Assembly (NCBI GenBank): GCA_000469685.2
Contig: LS997565.1
Location: forward strand, 24,670,272 to 24,734,271
Direction: 5' to 3'
DNA: 64,000 nucleotides
From: Haemonchus contortus
Lineage: Eukaryota > Nematoda > Chromadorea > Rhabditida > Trichostrongylidae
A program made the position numbers and the translations under genes. Positions 1-12,161 of the stretch are shown here, in pieces. Below the pieces are notes generated by a model that worked only from the letters and a program-made list of their open reading frames with translations, was not told the origin of the DNA and searched no databases. The stretch's first letter is position 1. The number at the start of each line of letters is the position of its first letter.

Positions 1-116
1 CTGTTCCTCATCACAACGCAAGGCAAGAAAGTCAGAAAAGTGAATCCTCCAGTTGGGCAGGCTCTGATTGTGAGCAGCCTACCTATTCTCCACGCCTGGC
101 TGCTTTGATCACGACA

Positions 117-178
117 TACATCTTACGCAAGATGGAAATCATTTCAAATATTTTCCATCTTGCGTAATATGTATGATT
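117..178. repeat. Short perfect inverted repeat (hairpin)
   Basis: Two arms of about 20 bp face each other across a short A/T-rich loop. The left arm contains ACGCAAGATGGAAA and the right arm carries its reverse complement, and the outer flanks (CATACATC / ATATGTATG) are also complementary. It may be a small palindromic MITE remnant. No coding potential is seen. Confidence 0.6.
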
Positions 179-443
179 CTTTATGATTTCAACTCGATTC
201 TTTACACCACTGTGTTCGTATGACTACTACCCCAAAACAAAACTATTCTGGGCCCATAGGAAACATAAAAGCAAAGTACAAATGGTCACAACCTAAAATT
301 CTCGTAACGGTAAACAACGAAAGGTAAGGGTAGCGAAGTAACAAGAAGAAAAGGAAGTTGCACTCGATTTGGGTGTTCTACTATGTGAGTAACAGTAACA
401 GAACGGGAGGAAGTGAAGGAATTCAAGGAAGCAAAACGATCTT

Positions 444-586
444 ACAGACAGAACGACTCCTTAGATGTAGGTTCTACCCATTCTTCTCCGACTCCAGTGT
501 ATTGGCCTACTCCCACAGACAGAACGACTCCTTAGATGTAGGTTCTACCCATTCTTCTCCGACTCCAGTGTATTGGCCTACTCCCA
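444..586. repeat. 71-bp unit, two tandem copies
   Basis: A 71-bp unit beginning ACAGACAGAACGACTCC occurs twice head to tail with essentially no divergence. A short ORF runs through both copies but resembles nothing known, and I do not call it a gene. The near-identity points to a recent duplication or an assembly artefact. Confidence 0.85.
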
Positions 587-1773
587 AGGACATGCTTCGG
601 AAAGTAATTGTGGCAACAGTGGACCTGCGACCTACGATCTCGGATAGCGGTGTACTGACCACTTATCGCGGGTGATTTGCTCATATGAACGACACCATCA
701 TGAAATAGTACAGAGAAAGAAGTATATTGACGGCATGCTGGCAAATGAGATTCGGAACAGTTGCGGCATAGTAACGAGTGAAGGAGGACCGAGAAACACG
801 AAAACTTTACTCACGAATATTCCTTAGGAGCTGTTTCCCGGCCCTTGCGCTGCCTGGAAAACAGCTCCCGTTTCCATCGATCATAATCAATGCTTATGTC
901 TATCGCTTCGAAGTTTTAAAAAGTGAATGGGAGAAAGAATTCAAAGGTGTTCGCCCAGCAGTACTATGCTATTGCCAATGACGCAAAACTGACAATGATG
1001 TTTCTTGATTACAATCTACCTTTTTTCAGGGATGAGTGATGGGCTCTCAACATACTAAACATCAGTCTATTTGACCTTTCTATTATACACAATAATTATA
1101 CGTATGAGAGGCTGAGTATATGAAAATAACCACTTTCGACTCATTTTACAGCAAATGAGCTGATTTGGACATGACCCATTTCCTGGGCTCTCACATGCCG
1201 CGTTTTTGAACGGACTGAGGATGAATTGTTACAAGGCGTTTTTTCTTGTAGCCCTTCACCGCTAATTAATCTCAAGAGAGCTGCTAGCGGCCAGAATAAA
1301 TATACCAGATGTTAGATCCATGTTTGCTACAGTAGAGTATAAAGTGGAAATTGGAATATTCTCATCATCTAAGCGACAAAAAATTTTATGATCGTCGTGA
1401 TTTGATGATTGTTGATTATATTGTAGATTGAAGGTTTTGTTTAATGAAGAAATATAAAATTCAAAAATTTGTACTATGTAGCACGACTTATCTTCCATCC
1501 TAATAGAAGCACTTTCACAATTTCACTCAGTGCAATTCCGCAGTGAATATTTGCCGCTTTTAATCGAGAAGGAGCCTCATCGGAACCAAGGTGCAGAGAA
1601 TGACTTTTCGAAAGTGTTGACTTGAAGGAAAAGTCGTACCAGCGACAAAACTTGAAGGATTTGTGGTTGGACAACTTGAGAATGAAAAATCTATTCAAAG
1701 TTGTCAGAATAACTTGCGGAAGAGTGAGCCCGTGATTGTGCTTCCATTCCAAGGCTCTTACTGGCAATGAAAA
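587..1773. other. Intergenic, nothing recognised
   Basis: Only short ORFs are present, on both strands, without splice-framed coding signal or family motifs. I see no RNA gene and no terminal repeats. Confidence 0.5.
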
Positions 1774-1881
1774 AGTTCGGGGAGCTGGGAAAGCTGTCCA
1801 TGTCTAGATTACATCATATGCTATGCAAGTTCGGGGAGCTGGGAAAGCTGTCCATGTCTAGATTACATCATATGCTATAAC
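1774..1881. repeat. 54-bp unit, two tandem copies
   Basis: A unit starting AGTTCGGGGAGCTGGGAAAG is repeated once, directly adjacent and practically identical. No gene is associated with it. Confidence 0.85.
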
Positions 1882-2203
1882 AAATATGAACACAACATAG
1901 AATATATTCATTCTGACCGCAGTTGTTGGGTTGACACTCAAGTAACTAGGCTACTATTCGTACAATCTGGCAGAATGAATATGAGTGTACGAGATGGTTA
2001 TTATATCTGTGGCACGAGTTTAAACGCCATACTGCAAAGGTGGTCGACGGATATTTTATGGTTTCGCAGTGACATCTTGTGCACTCTTTCTATGCAGAAA
2101 TAAAATCATTTCAATATTGAACCGAATGAGTGAACTACTGCAGTGCTTTCTGTCAGCTATGACTTCACGTGTCTTCTTAATGAAAGACTCATCTAATAAA
2201 GCC

Positions 2204-2483
2204 AAAGATTTTTGACGTTGATCAATCCCGTCTGAGAGATGTGCCCCACATTCGACTCCCATTCAGAATCGTAGTGACGCATTGAATGCCTATGTGGCCT
2301 ATACAATGAATTGTGGTGACCAGTCATTATACAAGCCAGTATCTTAATCCTCCCAGGCGAGTTTGGTATCGGTCAAGCGACCCCTGGGGTAGGAAGGCTT
2401 GGTTGACAGAATAGTGGAGAATTGAACCAGTGACCGTGAGTGTGATAGTGAGCAACTTGCCACTACGTCACCTTTCCGCCATT
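2204..2483 (-). repeat. tRNA-derived SINE copy, minus orientation
   Basis: This is a diverged member of the SINE family best preserved at 45,066-45,372. On the + strand it reads from the 3' body (ATCAATCCCGTCTGAGAGAT) through the conserved middle (TATGTGGCCTATACAATGAA, TAATCCTCCCAGGCGAG) to the tRNA-like head (GAATTGAACCAGTGACCGTG, then CCACTACGTCACC). The B-box is partly decayed. The order and spacing of blocks match the other copies, so identification as the same family is secure; the tRNA origin is inferred from the better copies. Confidence 0.75.
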
Positions 2484-5400
2484 TCTTATGCAATAGAAAG
2501 GTCAAATACATTGAGTTTTAGAGTGTCAAGTGTCCATCCCTCATCTTGAAAAAAAAAGTAAACTATAATCAAGGAGTGTCATCGCTTGGTTGTTGTATCT
2601 ATTCCACACTGGGAGGTTTCATCTAGTCTCACCACATGATCCAGATGGAGCGTTTTCAGAGCCTTAGGCGTTTTTCTTACTTCACTGACTACACTTCCTA
2701 AGAGTTTTGATATACAGACAGATATGTATATACAGTATCAGACATATACGTGATATGTATATGTCTGAAACTTGACGGCGCCTGCAGTTTCGTCTAGCCT
2801 TTCACAAAGTTTGAACCATTCATGCGAGCACTTTCCGATTTTCAGACGTTTTATGATCATTCCCGCTGCGGCTTGAGAGCATAGTATAGAACCAGAATAT
2901 TCGCAACGGTTGAGACCTAATTCCCATTTTTGAAGTGATTGTTTTCTTGTTTGCTTCTGTTTTTGTCGTTTGCTTCCTCTAATGATCAGCCCCTGCCTTG
3001 ATTTCTCACCTCCTTCCACTTTTTCATTTCCCTTATGCTAGTTGCATGTGTACATCTCTCTTCTTTTTGACATTTTATGCATACCACGCTCCAGTTTTTT
3101 TCCACGCTCTCTATGTCTTCGTTTTCTTCAAGCGTGTTCCTCCTTTTCTAATTTCTTCCCTTCTTTTAATATTCCATCTCTTCTTTGCCTCTGCTAAAAT
3201 CTGCCTAGCCCCCTGTCTCTCTTCCTCCTGCCCTTTACATATTCCTGCCTCGCCCTCTTCACATCTATTTTCTTCTTGATATAATATCTTCAAAGGGCTT
3301 AACCGAGGTCGTCGTGGGTTCGCTTCGTGACTCGCTTTTGCAACTTTCGAGTTCCCTTACTTGATGTCCGTTCTTCGAGTATGCTTCTTTTATATTCTCT
3401 TCCGTTCCTCGCAGTCCGTTCTCCATCATCCTTATGCAGCGATATACATCTGATGGGCTTCATTTCTTTCGCTTACTTTGCAGAACTACTCCCCTGAAAC
3501 TGTCTTGTACCGGTCTCATCTATCAGAGGAATTCACATAACTTTTTCCTTTCCTACTAGCATACTCCCACTGTCTTGCTTTACTTTTAATTGCCAGTAAT
3601 TTTTTCCAATTCTACCGATTAATTTCGAAAATACATCCACCTCAATTCCTTATCAGGTGCAATAATTGCATGGCTACTCATTTTTTATTTTTCATGGGTG
3701 ATATAGCGTGTTCCTACGAGGCCTGCCATAGAGCAAAATAATTATTTTTTTCAATCACATCTTCGATTTATCGACGTTATTGAAAATAGTTGACAAGCTT
3801 CTTTAGAACTGGGTTGAACTTTGCTTGAATCAAAAGTATTAGCTAGCTCTCACGATGCTCACTTCCGACATTCTCGAGAAATGCTCTGTGACCTTCCCCA
3901 TCAAGTTGTTTTCCAGGAAGCTTTCTTTTCTATTGTCGTCGATTAGCCACCCACCCGATTCTGCTCCAGTCAATAGATGTCAAGCTTTTTTTGAACGAAA
4001 TCGAAAAAAACCAACACTATCGTTTCCTTCCAAAAAAGCTTATTTAGGATGGGGACCTTTGTGGTCTCGACAAATTGATGACTGACTGCAACGTACCGAA
4101 GGCGTTTGTTTTTCATGATCCTAGACCAAATCACGCTCAGTTGTTGATGGTCGCACCCCACATCACTTCAGGATGAATGATTGGTTTGCTTTCGGAACTA
4201 ACTTTAGTAAGCAAAAGGCTGGGAATGTAGTTTCGTAAAATCCAAGCAATCAAGTGATCTCGGCTAAGTGCAGGGCTTAGCAGAGTAGATGATACACAAC
4301 CAATTCTCAAACAGATCATCTGCGAGGTGTTGACCGATGCCTGGAATCGGATCCAACCGAAGATTGCACCAGCGATCATGACCTCATGGGACCGAAAAGC
4401 GACACTAGGTGAAAGCACCCAGAATGACCTTGTAGGCTGGAGCTCCGTAAAGTAGTCGCGATCCGTCGACGGAAAGCATCTGGCCGATCACCACGGAGTT
4501 TTTTCAAGTCCTGAGTCATAGCTGTGCCATCGGGTGAACAGGCGTGTGCTTTGCAATGGTGAAGGCAATGGCGGTGGTGGCGTCGGCGGCCAGCAGCAAC
4601 CATCGAGAGTGGTGCCTGCCGCAGCTCACGTATCACTTGGCTGACCTTTCGCTCTCGTCGCTTCCAACGATCGGATGCCCTCTGTGTCGGTTGATGCCAG
4701 AGTTCGCTGCTTCGAAGGGCATCCTCTCAGCCATTGACTATTGATTGTAGATTGTGTTTGATTTGGACACTCATTCTCAGGGCAAACATGCAACAAGCCT
4801 TAGCTGAGAGTCTCACGCCCATACTCACAGTCCTCTCCGCTAGCACGTAGTTGCCTTCGCGTTCGACCTCTCAGCCCATTGTAGTGCAGCCTTCACACTT
4901 TCGCAGCTATTCGATATCCTCGATACAAAAGTTGAGGTATTGATCGTGACTAGGACATTCTGCTTCCATCTAGACTTCGATGACTAATTGAAATAATGAT
5001 GGAGCACAGGGATCGGTTCCGCCTGAACCGGAAAATGGGCACTAACTGTGATGAGTTCTGTTTAGAGCGTTTACGAGGCGATGACCTTAGTTTATACGAA
5101 TTCCGATAAGTTCTGGACTTCTACCTTTATGTTTCCGAATTTTTATTCTTTTTCATATAGCTAACACAAGGGAAGGGAAAAAGGAGGCTCTTGAAGTCTG
5201 TTGAGAGCAAAAGCTTCAATGCACTCTTCTTAGACTCGCCCAGTTACGCCCTTTGTTGCAATTAGACACCTACCCACACACAAATAAGTGACTACCTTCA
5301 GTTGAGACCTCATGAGCAAATAGTGATCGAGCTGTTGTACTTACGGGTTGCAGCTTTTCCGTATAGTTGCTTAGATCCACTAGTTTTTCACATTTCTTCC

Positions 5401-6841
5401 AGCGCAACGCGACATTCGGTTTAGTGCATTCTCCGTAGACTGCAACCAAACAATCTGGCGCTGATGGCACACGTGTGAATTCAGCTGTCCTTTCCTTCAC
5501 AACATTTTCTTAACGGTTTTGCTTCTTTTTCTCGCCCAGCTGCTTCCATTTTCCTTTACGGATTCCCATACAACGAAGAACTGGTTTGCAACTGTTCCAT
5601 GGAGCTTTAAATAAAACAATTTTCAATTCAAATCAGTTGCAGATGTTCACTCTCCTGAAGTTTCTAATAGGTTCTCTATTATATTGGTCTCCTCTAGAGA
5701 TATAGCTAGGGAAACCTAGCGGTCATCGCCATTGCTTTCTCCCACTTCTACCTCGATCCCAGTCTCTTTGGAATGGATCCTATGAAAATAATTAAGTTCC
5801 CTTCTTCTCCACTGCATGATTGCAACAGCTTGTTCAAAGGGTCTTCAATCCTCTTCAGAGAGAACAATGGGGATGAACTCTCGTAGCCATTTGTTCCCCT
5901 GTCTTAATCTTGAGCACATGTTACCTCTCTCTCTCTCGAGGTTCAAAAGGCACTTTGATCCCGATGTGATTCATCCAAGAGGAAGCATGTCGGATTGTGT
6001 AAGATCGTTTTCATGTTCATATTCAAAAATAATTTCGCCCGTCAAGAGGACGCTCTTCTATTTTGATCGAACATAACCCCAAATCCCTTTTCCGAACACG
6101 ATTTCGCAAAATGAGCCCATTTCTGACGAGCGCTTATCTGAGTGCTTTGTCAAGAAACCATTCCAAACTCCTGCTTAATGAAGAAAATAGTAAGACAAAT
6201 CCTGGTTTCTTCTTGTATTTCTCTTCATTTCATCAATCACAAGGGATCAGACTTGAAGTAATCAAGTTGAATCAAAAAGATTGAGCGGCGAGGGAGTGAG
6301 ATCGAAATCCGATCGGTCACCGACGAGGGATCGCGAAAAGAGATTACGGTAACATGGGATAGAAATCTCTGGATGTGGGAAGATTTGTTTATTACCCGCC
6401 AGCGCTCTCATCTATTATATTGTAGAGTAGATGATCACGTATGTGGGGTGGTGCCAAGTGATGCACGTGTACGAGCCGGGATATCGAACATCCGCCCAGG
6501 CTATCTCTCCAGGATCGATTAGGTGATGCCAGGCTTGTCTTGAGAGATAAAACCACTGTCATGAAGATCGGCTGTCCCAAGTAGTCATTGCTCAGACCCC
6601 GTACCCACTCAATCGCTCTGCGATTTCGGTTGGTAGTCAAATGGTTGGGTAAACCTCAGAAACGGATTGTTCGACAAAAAAGGCTCCTTTTTCTACTCAG
6701 TCTCCCATATGGTCACTACTTTTACTACAACAATATTAGACAATTTCGACAGTCGAATTGGGGGCTGGATATAGGGTTCCAAGTTATTTGCTGATCTATT
6801 CGAACTCTCTTCGTACACCCTTAGGGAAGATAAAATATGAC
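2484..6841. other. Long intergenic stretch, no recognised gene
   Basis: This holds a pyrimidine-rich tract near 3,000-3,290, a small A/T-rich inverted repeat near 2,715-2,770 and many short ORFs. The 4,140-4,740 part is somewhat more GC-rich with ORFs on both strands, but none shows a recognisable domain or framed splice sites. I can support no gene. Confidence 0.45.
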
Positions 6842-7356
6842 TTAAAGGCATAGCTTACGATACAAATGGCTCCTGGGATTCCCCTGTAGTAAATTCGAGG
6901 CTCCACCTTATACCATACCTGTCGTTCAAGGGCGAAAACTTCCTGAATAAAGCACAATAAGGAACCAGAGATTGTATCGTGTGAATCCCACACCCCCAGT
7001 GGACGAGTTTCAACGGCCTTGGTTGAGGCTGCACCATTCACAAGAGAACCAATGTAGGAAGTTCAAATAACCTGTCCACGACCCATATCGATAGTGAAAG
7101 ACAATTCTGGGCAGTATGGCTTGATTTAGTTAGCTTTTTGTCCGATGGGAAGCAAATTAAATCTCGTCCAAAAACCCCTCACATGCCATTCCTGTCGCCG
7201 TGATCTCGTACAACCTCTACTTCCACTACTTTTAAATAGCTTGAAGTAAGCGGATTTTGTCGCTTTCTTCGCCACCGATGTACTCCTCTACATCAATACT
7301 TCCGCTTTTTAACCTATAAAAGGGTGCCTCAAAATTACTGTGAACTGTACCTTTAA
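6842..7356. mobile_element. TIR element (MITE-like), TTAA-flanked family, copy 1
   Basis: The ends are imperfect inverted repeats: the left begins TTAAAGGCATAGCTTACGAT and the right ends TGAACTGTACCTTTAA. Total length is about 515 bp. A second copy of the same length lies at 54,793-55,304, sharing internal blocks such as AGAACCAATGTAGGAAGTT and GTGAAAGACA. No transposase ORF survives, so this is a non-autonomous element. The TTAA at both ends may be part of the TIR or a target-site duplication; TTAA duplication is typical of piggyBac-type elements, but this assignment is inference. Confidence 0.75.
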
Positions 7357-9795
7357 AGCAATGCATGTTTGAGGTCCTTCAACCGTTCTCCTTGTTTTCA
7401 CCAATTTTTTTCTCAGGCTATTTCCTGTGGCATATCGGGTCGAACTTCTTACAGTCTCAGTGCGACCACTTCGACATACGCCATTAAGTTTTTCAAGACA
7501 TTCTTCGAGAGTAGTGGAACCGCCTTTTTCATTTTTTGGATGATTTATCGTACCTAATCAGCCTACTCTGATCTATCACCCTTCAATTATACAAGTGTGA
7601 AAAGTCCTACCTACTCAACTACCTTAGGACTTTTATGAAGGCTCTGGTAGCCATTACCTCACAGGTACTCATATCTAACAAATCACTGGAATCGTCCCCT
7701 TTTTTGCAACACTTTTTTTGGTAATCAGCGAACTTATCATTCCTGATGGAACGAAAACAGCACTTAGACACCCATTACCCCATCTATACCTGTCCAGGGC
7801 GGGGTTCCAGTGTGACCGGACCACCCGGGAGAGTAGGGTCAACAGGGTGATCCCAGACATTTCAGAAAACATGAAAGTAGATCATTCAGTTGTAGATAAA
7901 ATGTCTGGGTTTCTGTAGACGGGCCGCTGATATGGGTCTGTCGATCCGAATGTAAGTTGAATGCATGGCGCATCGCGGACACTTTATCGAGTCCCACCAA
8001 ATATCTTTTTTGTCTTTTGGGGCCCCACATTGATTATTCGGAATTTATCTCGGCCAATTCAATCTACGGCAACCCACTAACGTTGTAATCATTCCCATTC
8101 TCATTCACTGCCATCAGCACTTTCCATTTCTCACCGATCTACTTAGCGCAACACCTCATTACCCCGTTTCCCCGTTCCATAGACGTAATGTAAAGGTGTG
8201 AGACTTGGAATTTCCTTTACCAGCAACCTCCCTCCCTCGCACTGTCTCATTCTTCCCTCATTCAGCCACTCATACCTATCATTATCAAACTGTATCCGCT
8301 CGAGTCCTCGTGTCCTTGTCTCTATCAATGTTCTCTCTTTCTTACTACTTTTTTTTTTGCAACACTCTCATCTTTTGCCGATTCTTTTCATATTTGCCGA
8401 TACAACTTTTTTTTTGAGATTCCATTTTTTTAATGAAATTCGTCCACGCAAGATGTGTCGTGCATATTGTCTCTCACGTCGTCGAGTACCCCTCGAATGT
8501 TTGGGTTAACGTTTAGTTTGCAGAGTATCCTCGAAGATCAACAATAGGGGCGTAGGTACTTTTACTCTTCGGATTACGTACAGAGAGATCGAGTTTTCCC
8601 AGATGGACCACCTTTTAGTGCAGTTTCGAGCTGTTTATCACTGGTGACTCCTGGTTTTGCCACGAATTTTTTTGGTTTCCGAACTTTTTAGGTGAAAATT
8701 TTGCTTGACGGTGATCAATCTTTCGAGAGGTCATTTTGTACGCCCTGTAGTTGATTCAGCCATTGTAGAGGTGTTTGGGGGACGTTCAGTCCATACGAAT
8801 TATAGTGTTAAGCATCCGAACTAGAGGTCGGTGATCCTCTGGGTAGTGCTCTGGACTGTGGGAGCACGAAATGTCGCGCCTCTTCCCAATTACATCATCC
8901 TGGAAACCATTAAGGGGAATGAATGAATGCTTTGTGAATTCCTCTGGACAGCGCTGCAATTTTTCTTCGCACAATTTGATGGATAGAGCGGTGATATGAA
9001 GTGATGACTGGTCAATGAACTGGGCAGCTTCCTTGATTCGTTTGGGGATCCCCTTTGGAGGGAATGAATTCATTTTCCTCGATGACTAGCCGGAGCATAC
9101 GAGAATTCAGCAGAGAGGCTACAAAGTGTGTAAAACACGAAAGTGCGCTGATTCGGACCCTTTCTTTTCCGAACACTGATCGATAGGCGTTATTTCCCGG
9201 AGCAGGAGACAGAGTGTCGTCGCTTATCGGCGCCGGCCTTCCCCTACCTACCGCTACTGCTGTGGTGGGGTGGTTCCCCCCTCATCTCGTAGCCAAATGA
9301 CCCGACCGACCCGACCTGTACCGCAATGACCGCGCGAAACTCTCCCTTATTACATGCCATTGATTGCCTAGTCACTTGTACTCATCCACCCAGTCCCCTG
9401 GGATTGTATCTCCCATTCCATGTATTACTTCACCTCTGATTCCGGTCGTAGACGACTTCGTACTTGTTAGATTTGAAGTAAAAACTTTTATGGTGAGATC
9501 ACACGTGCGATTCGTGAGTTCTTCTGAATCTGCTCTTTTTTCGGCTCTCCTATCTCGTTCATCCTTATCAGACCGTCTCTCACACCTCGGCTAGTGGCTA
9601 TTCGAGTTCTTTGGGCTCAAACACAACTCCCAGTTCGTTCTGTAATTTCATGAATTGTCGTTCTCGTCGTATGACTAATGATTTCTTAGGTGTACGTCAT
9701 CAAAGCGCCCACATCGTCGCTTCTGCTGAACGGGCGCTGCGTAAGTTTACATCCTTCCAGCTCTGGAACCCGTTCCCACCATCTGAGACCTCTGG
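7357..9795. other. Upstream region of laminin beta gene
   Basis: This includes a pyrimidine-rich segment (8,200-8,440) and a more GC-rich stretch (9,200-9,350) that could contain promoter or 5'UTR sequence of the downstream laminin gene. No TATA box or other defined element can be named with confidence. A minus-strand ORF at 8,786-9,073 faintly resembles a transposase C-terminus but is not convincing. Confidence 0.4.
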
Positions 9796-9805
9796 GCGTT
9801 TCAGG
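9796..9805 (+). promoter_or_regulatory. Splice acceptor just before laminin beta start codon
   Basis: The sequence GGCGTTTCAG ends at 9,804, and one G separates it from the ATG at 9,806. A TTTCAG this close to the start codon is typical of nematode spliced-leader addition, although a 5'UTR intron would look the same. It supports choosing 9,806 as the start even though the ORF stays open upstream. Confidence 0.65.
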
Positions 9806-12161
9806 ATGCATTTGGCGCTTCCGGTTGCGGTGCTCGCTGTAGCGGGTATCCTGACCAGTGCTCAACAACACACGGAAGATCGCTGTAAAGATCGCTCATG
9901 TTATCCGATCACTGGAAATCTTTTGATAGGACGAAAACATCGTCTGAAATCATCGTCCACCTGCGGGTCAAGGGGCAGGGAAAGGTGAGATCCCCTTCTT
10001 ATCCCTCGTAAATCTTGCCAACTTCCTTTACCCACGTATTATTCAATCCGTTACCCTCGCGTCTCGTTTTTATTGGAAGATTCTTCTCTTTAAAGGTTAC
10101 ATTCCATAGCAAACTGCCTCTAAATACCCTTAAAAGGAACGATAGGCCTTAGAAAAGGAGGGATCCCCTTGATTGTCAAATTATATCTCGTTTCTCTTTG
10201 ATTAGTATGCGGGCGGATGACGTTCACAGTAGCCTGTTTCTCCAACTGCCTTTGTCAGGAATGTGATGGAAATGGTGATGCAGCGGGAGCCCAATGCCCC
10301 AATAAATTTCTTTTTCGAGGATTACCTCAAAGATTCCTAAATTGCATGGTCAGGAGTTGACAGGAGCCATTTCAATTGTTTCCCAACTTTACCTCATAAG
10401 CTTTCGATTCACTCGACTTCCTCGGTTTACCAACCCACCCATGAAGGCCCAGGACATTTTGGATGAAGATGGGGGTTTACTTTCGGAGCACTTACGGCAG
10501 ATGTTTACGGCTGCGGTACAAACACCATATGTGTCGGCAAATGTCGCTGATCATCCATCCGCTTTCAGATTCTGCATCGTTTCTCATTTGGAGGAGCAGA
10601 CGAAGTGTTTCTACTGTGATTCACGGACAGAATGGAGACCTTACAGAGAGCCTTACAGATTGAGTCACAGGTAATGCTAATGTATTCAAGAAAGTGCCAA
10701 TTTCTGCCTTTTCTTCAAACTTTTCTATGGTTTTCGCGTTACTCCTTTATGAGAATTTCGCTTTTTTTTGATCAACCGTAGTGGGCAGTGTACGATTTCT
10801 TGGCTTGAGCAGTTCATATTCTGGTCAGATAGAATATAGCGCATAAGAAGAGCCATTACCGGTGTAGTCGTAATGGCCCGTCTCGGTTTCGATGTAATTT
10901 TTATGGCTCGCCAGGCCCGCTGACAGCATCATTATCGGCGTTGCTCGATATTGATGCGTCTCTTCAATAATCGTCATCATTTGGGTGCCCACGTTTGTTT
11001 CTACGAAATTCATATCATTTCAGGATAGAAAATGTTGTTTCCGATGGCTACGAAGACAAGAATCGCAATTGGTGGCAGTCAGAAAACGGCGTACAAAATG
11101 TCACCGTGCAACTCGATCTCGAAGCCGAATTCCATTTCACCCATCTCATAATGACGTTCAAGTCGTTTCGACCCGCGGCGATGATCATTGAGAGATCAGC
11201 TGATTTCGGAAAAACATGGTAATATCTGAGTCGCAATTCTGATTTTCTCTAGAAATGTAGCGATCTTTGTATCTTAAAGGCAGGTATATCGATACTTTGC
11301 ATACGATTGTGCAGGAACGTTTCCTGGGATCCCGGAAGGACCACCGAAGAAGCACACGGATGTTATTTGTACTCGTGCTTATTCTGACGTTGCTCCTTCA
11401 ACTGGAGGAGAGGTGGGTGAACTTCCCACAACACATTTCCCATATGCTTTAATGTCAATTCATCGTCTAATTTGTTTGTTTCAGTTAGTTTACAAAGTTA
11501 TTTCGCCACATATTGCAACCGAGAATCCCTATGCTGATGAGATCGCTAACCTGCTCAAAATAACTAACCTTCGATTCAATTTTACAAAGTTGCATACTCT
11601 TGGAGACGATCTTCTAGATTATAGGTAAGTTTGACCACTTGTGACCGTTGGGAATATTTCTTACATTCAACATTTGTTTAGACCAGAAATTGAAGAAAAG
11701 TATTACTATGCCATTTACGAAATTGTGGTCCGTGGATCGTGTTCATGTTATGGCCACGCTTCACGCTGTATTCCAATCGATAACAACAATGATCCACAAG
11801 CTTTGTCTCGAGCTGATATTGTGAGTGCTATTTTCATGTTGAGCTTTCTCAATCGAGGCTATACAGGCTTAGAAGATAGTAGAGACAGTACTTTCCCTTT
11901 TTGTAAGGTTTTGCTGAAAGGTTGGGACCAGATGCTGTGTACGTGTGCTGCGATGGTCCTTACAATGGTATTTCTAGGTACATGGTCGCTGCGAGTGTAT
12001 GCATAATACGGAAGGTCTCAATTGTGAAAAGTGTCGTGATTTTTATAATGATCTACCGTGGCGTCCTGCAATTGGAGAGGACACGAATGAGTGTAGAAGG
12101 TGTGAATGTAACGGACACGCTGCACGGTGCCATTTCGACCGAGCGGTATATCAAGCCAGTG
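9806..12161 (+). other. lam-1: Laminin beta exons 1-7: signal peptide, LN domain, first LE repeat
   Basis: Exons are 9806-9984, 10569-10670, 11024-11218, 11280-11412, 11485-11624, 11682-11820 and 11978-12161. The first six encode the signal peptide and LN (domain VI) fold, with [19 protein letters not shown] in exon 2 and [14 protein letters not shown] residues in exon 4. LE repeats begin with [13 protein letters not shown] at the end of exon 6 and continue in exon 7 ([18 protein letters not shown]). Exon 4 begins after TTAAAG; a competing AG four bases downstream would shift the frame. All joins in this block keep the frame. Confidence 0.9.

Noticed and set aside
358..675. 105-codon + strand ORF
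   Set aside because: Much of it is the 71-bp tandem duplication read through; no domain or splice evidence.
4376..4744. Overlapping ORFs on both strands in a GC-richer patch
   Set aside because: Open frames on both strands follow from composition; no recognisable motif or splice framing.
8786..9073. 95-codon minus-strand ORF possibly from a transposase
   Set aside because: Only a vague resemblance to a transposase C-terminus; no catalytic motif or terminal repeats found.
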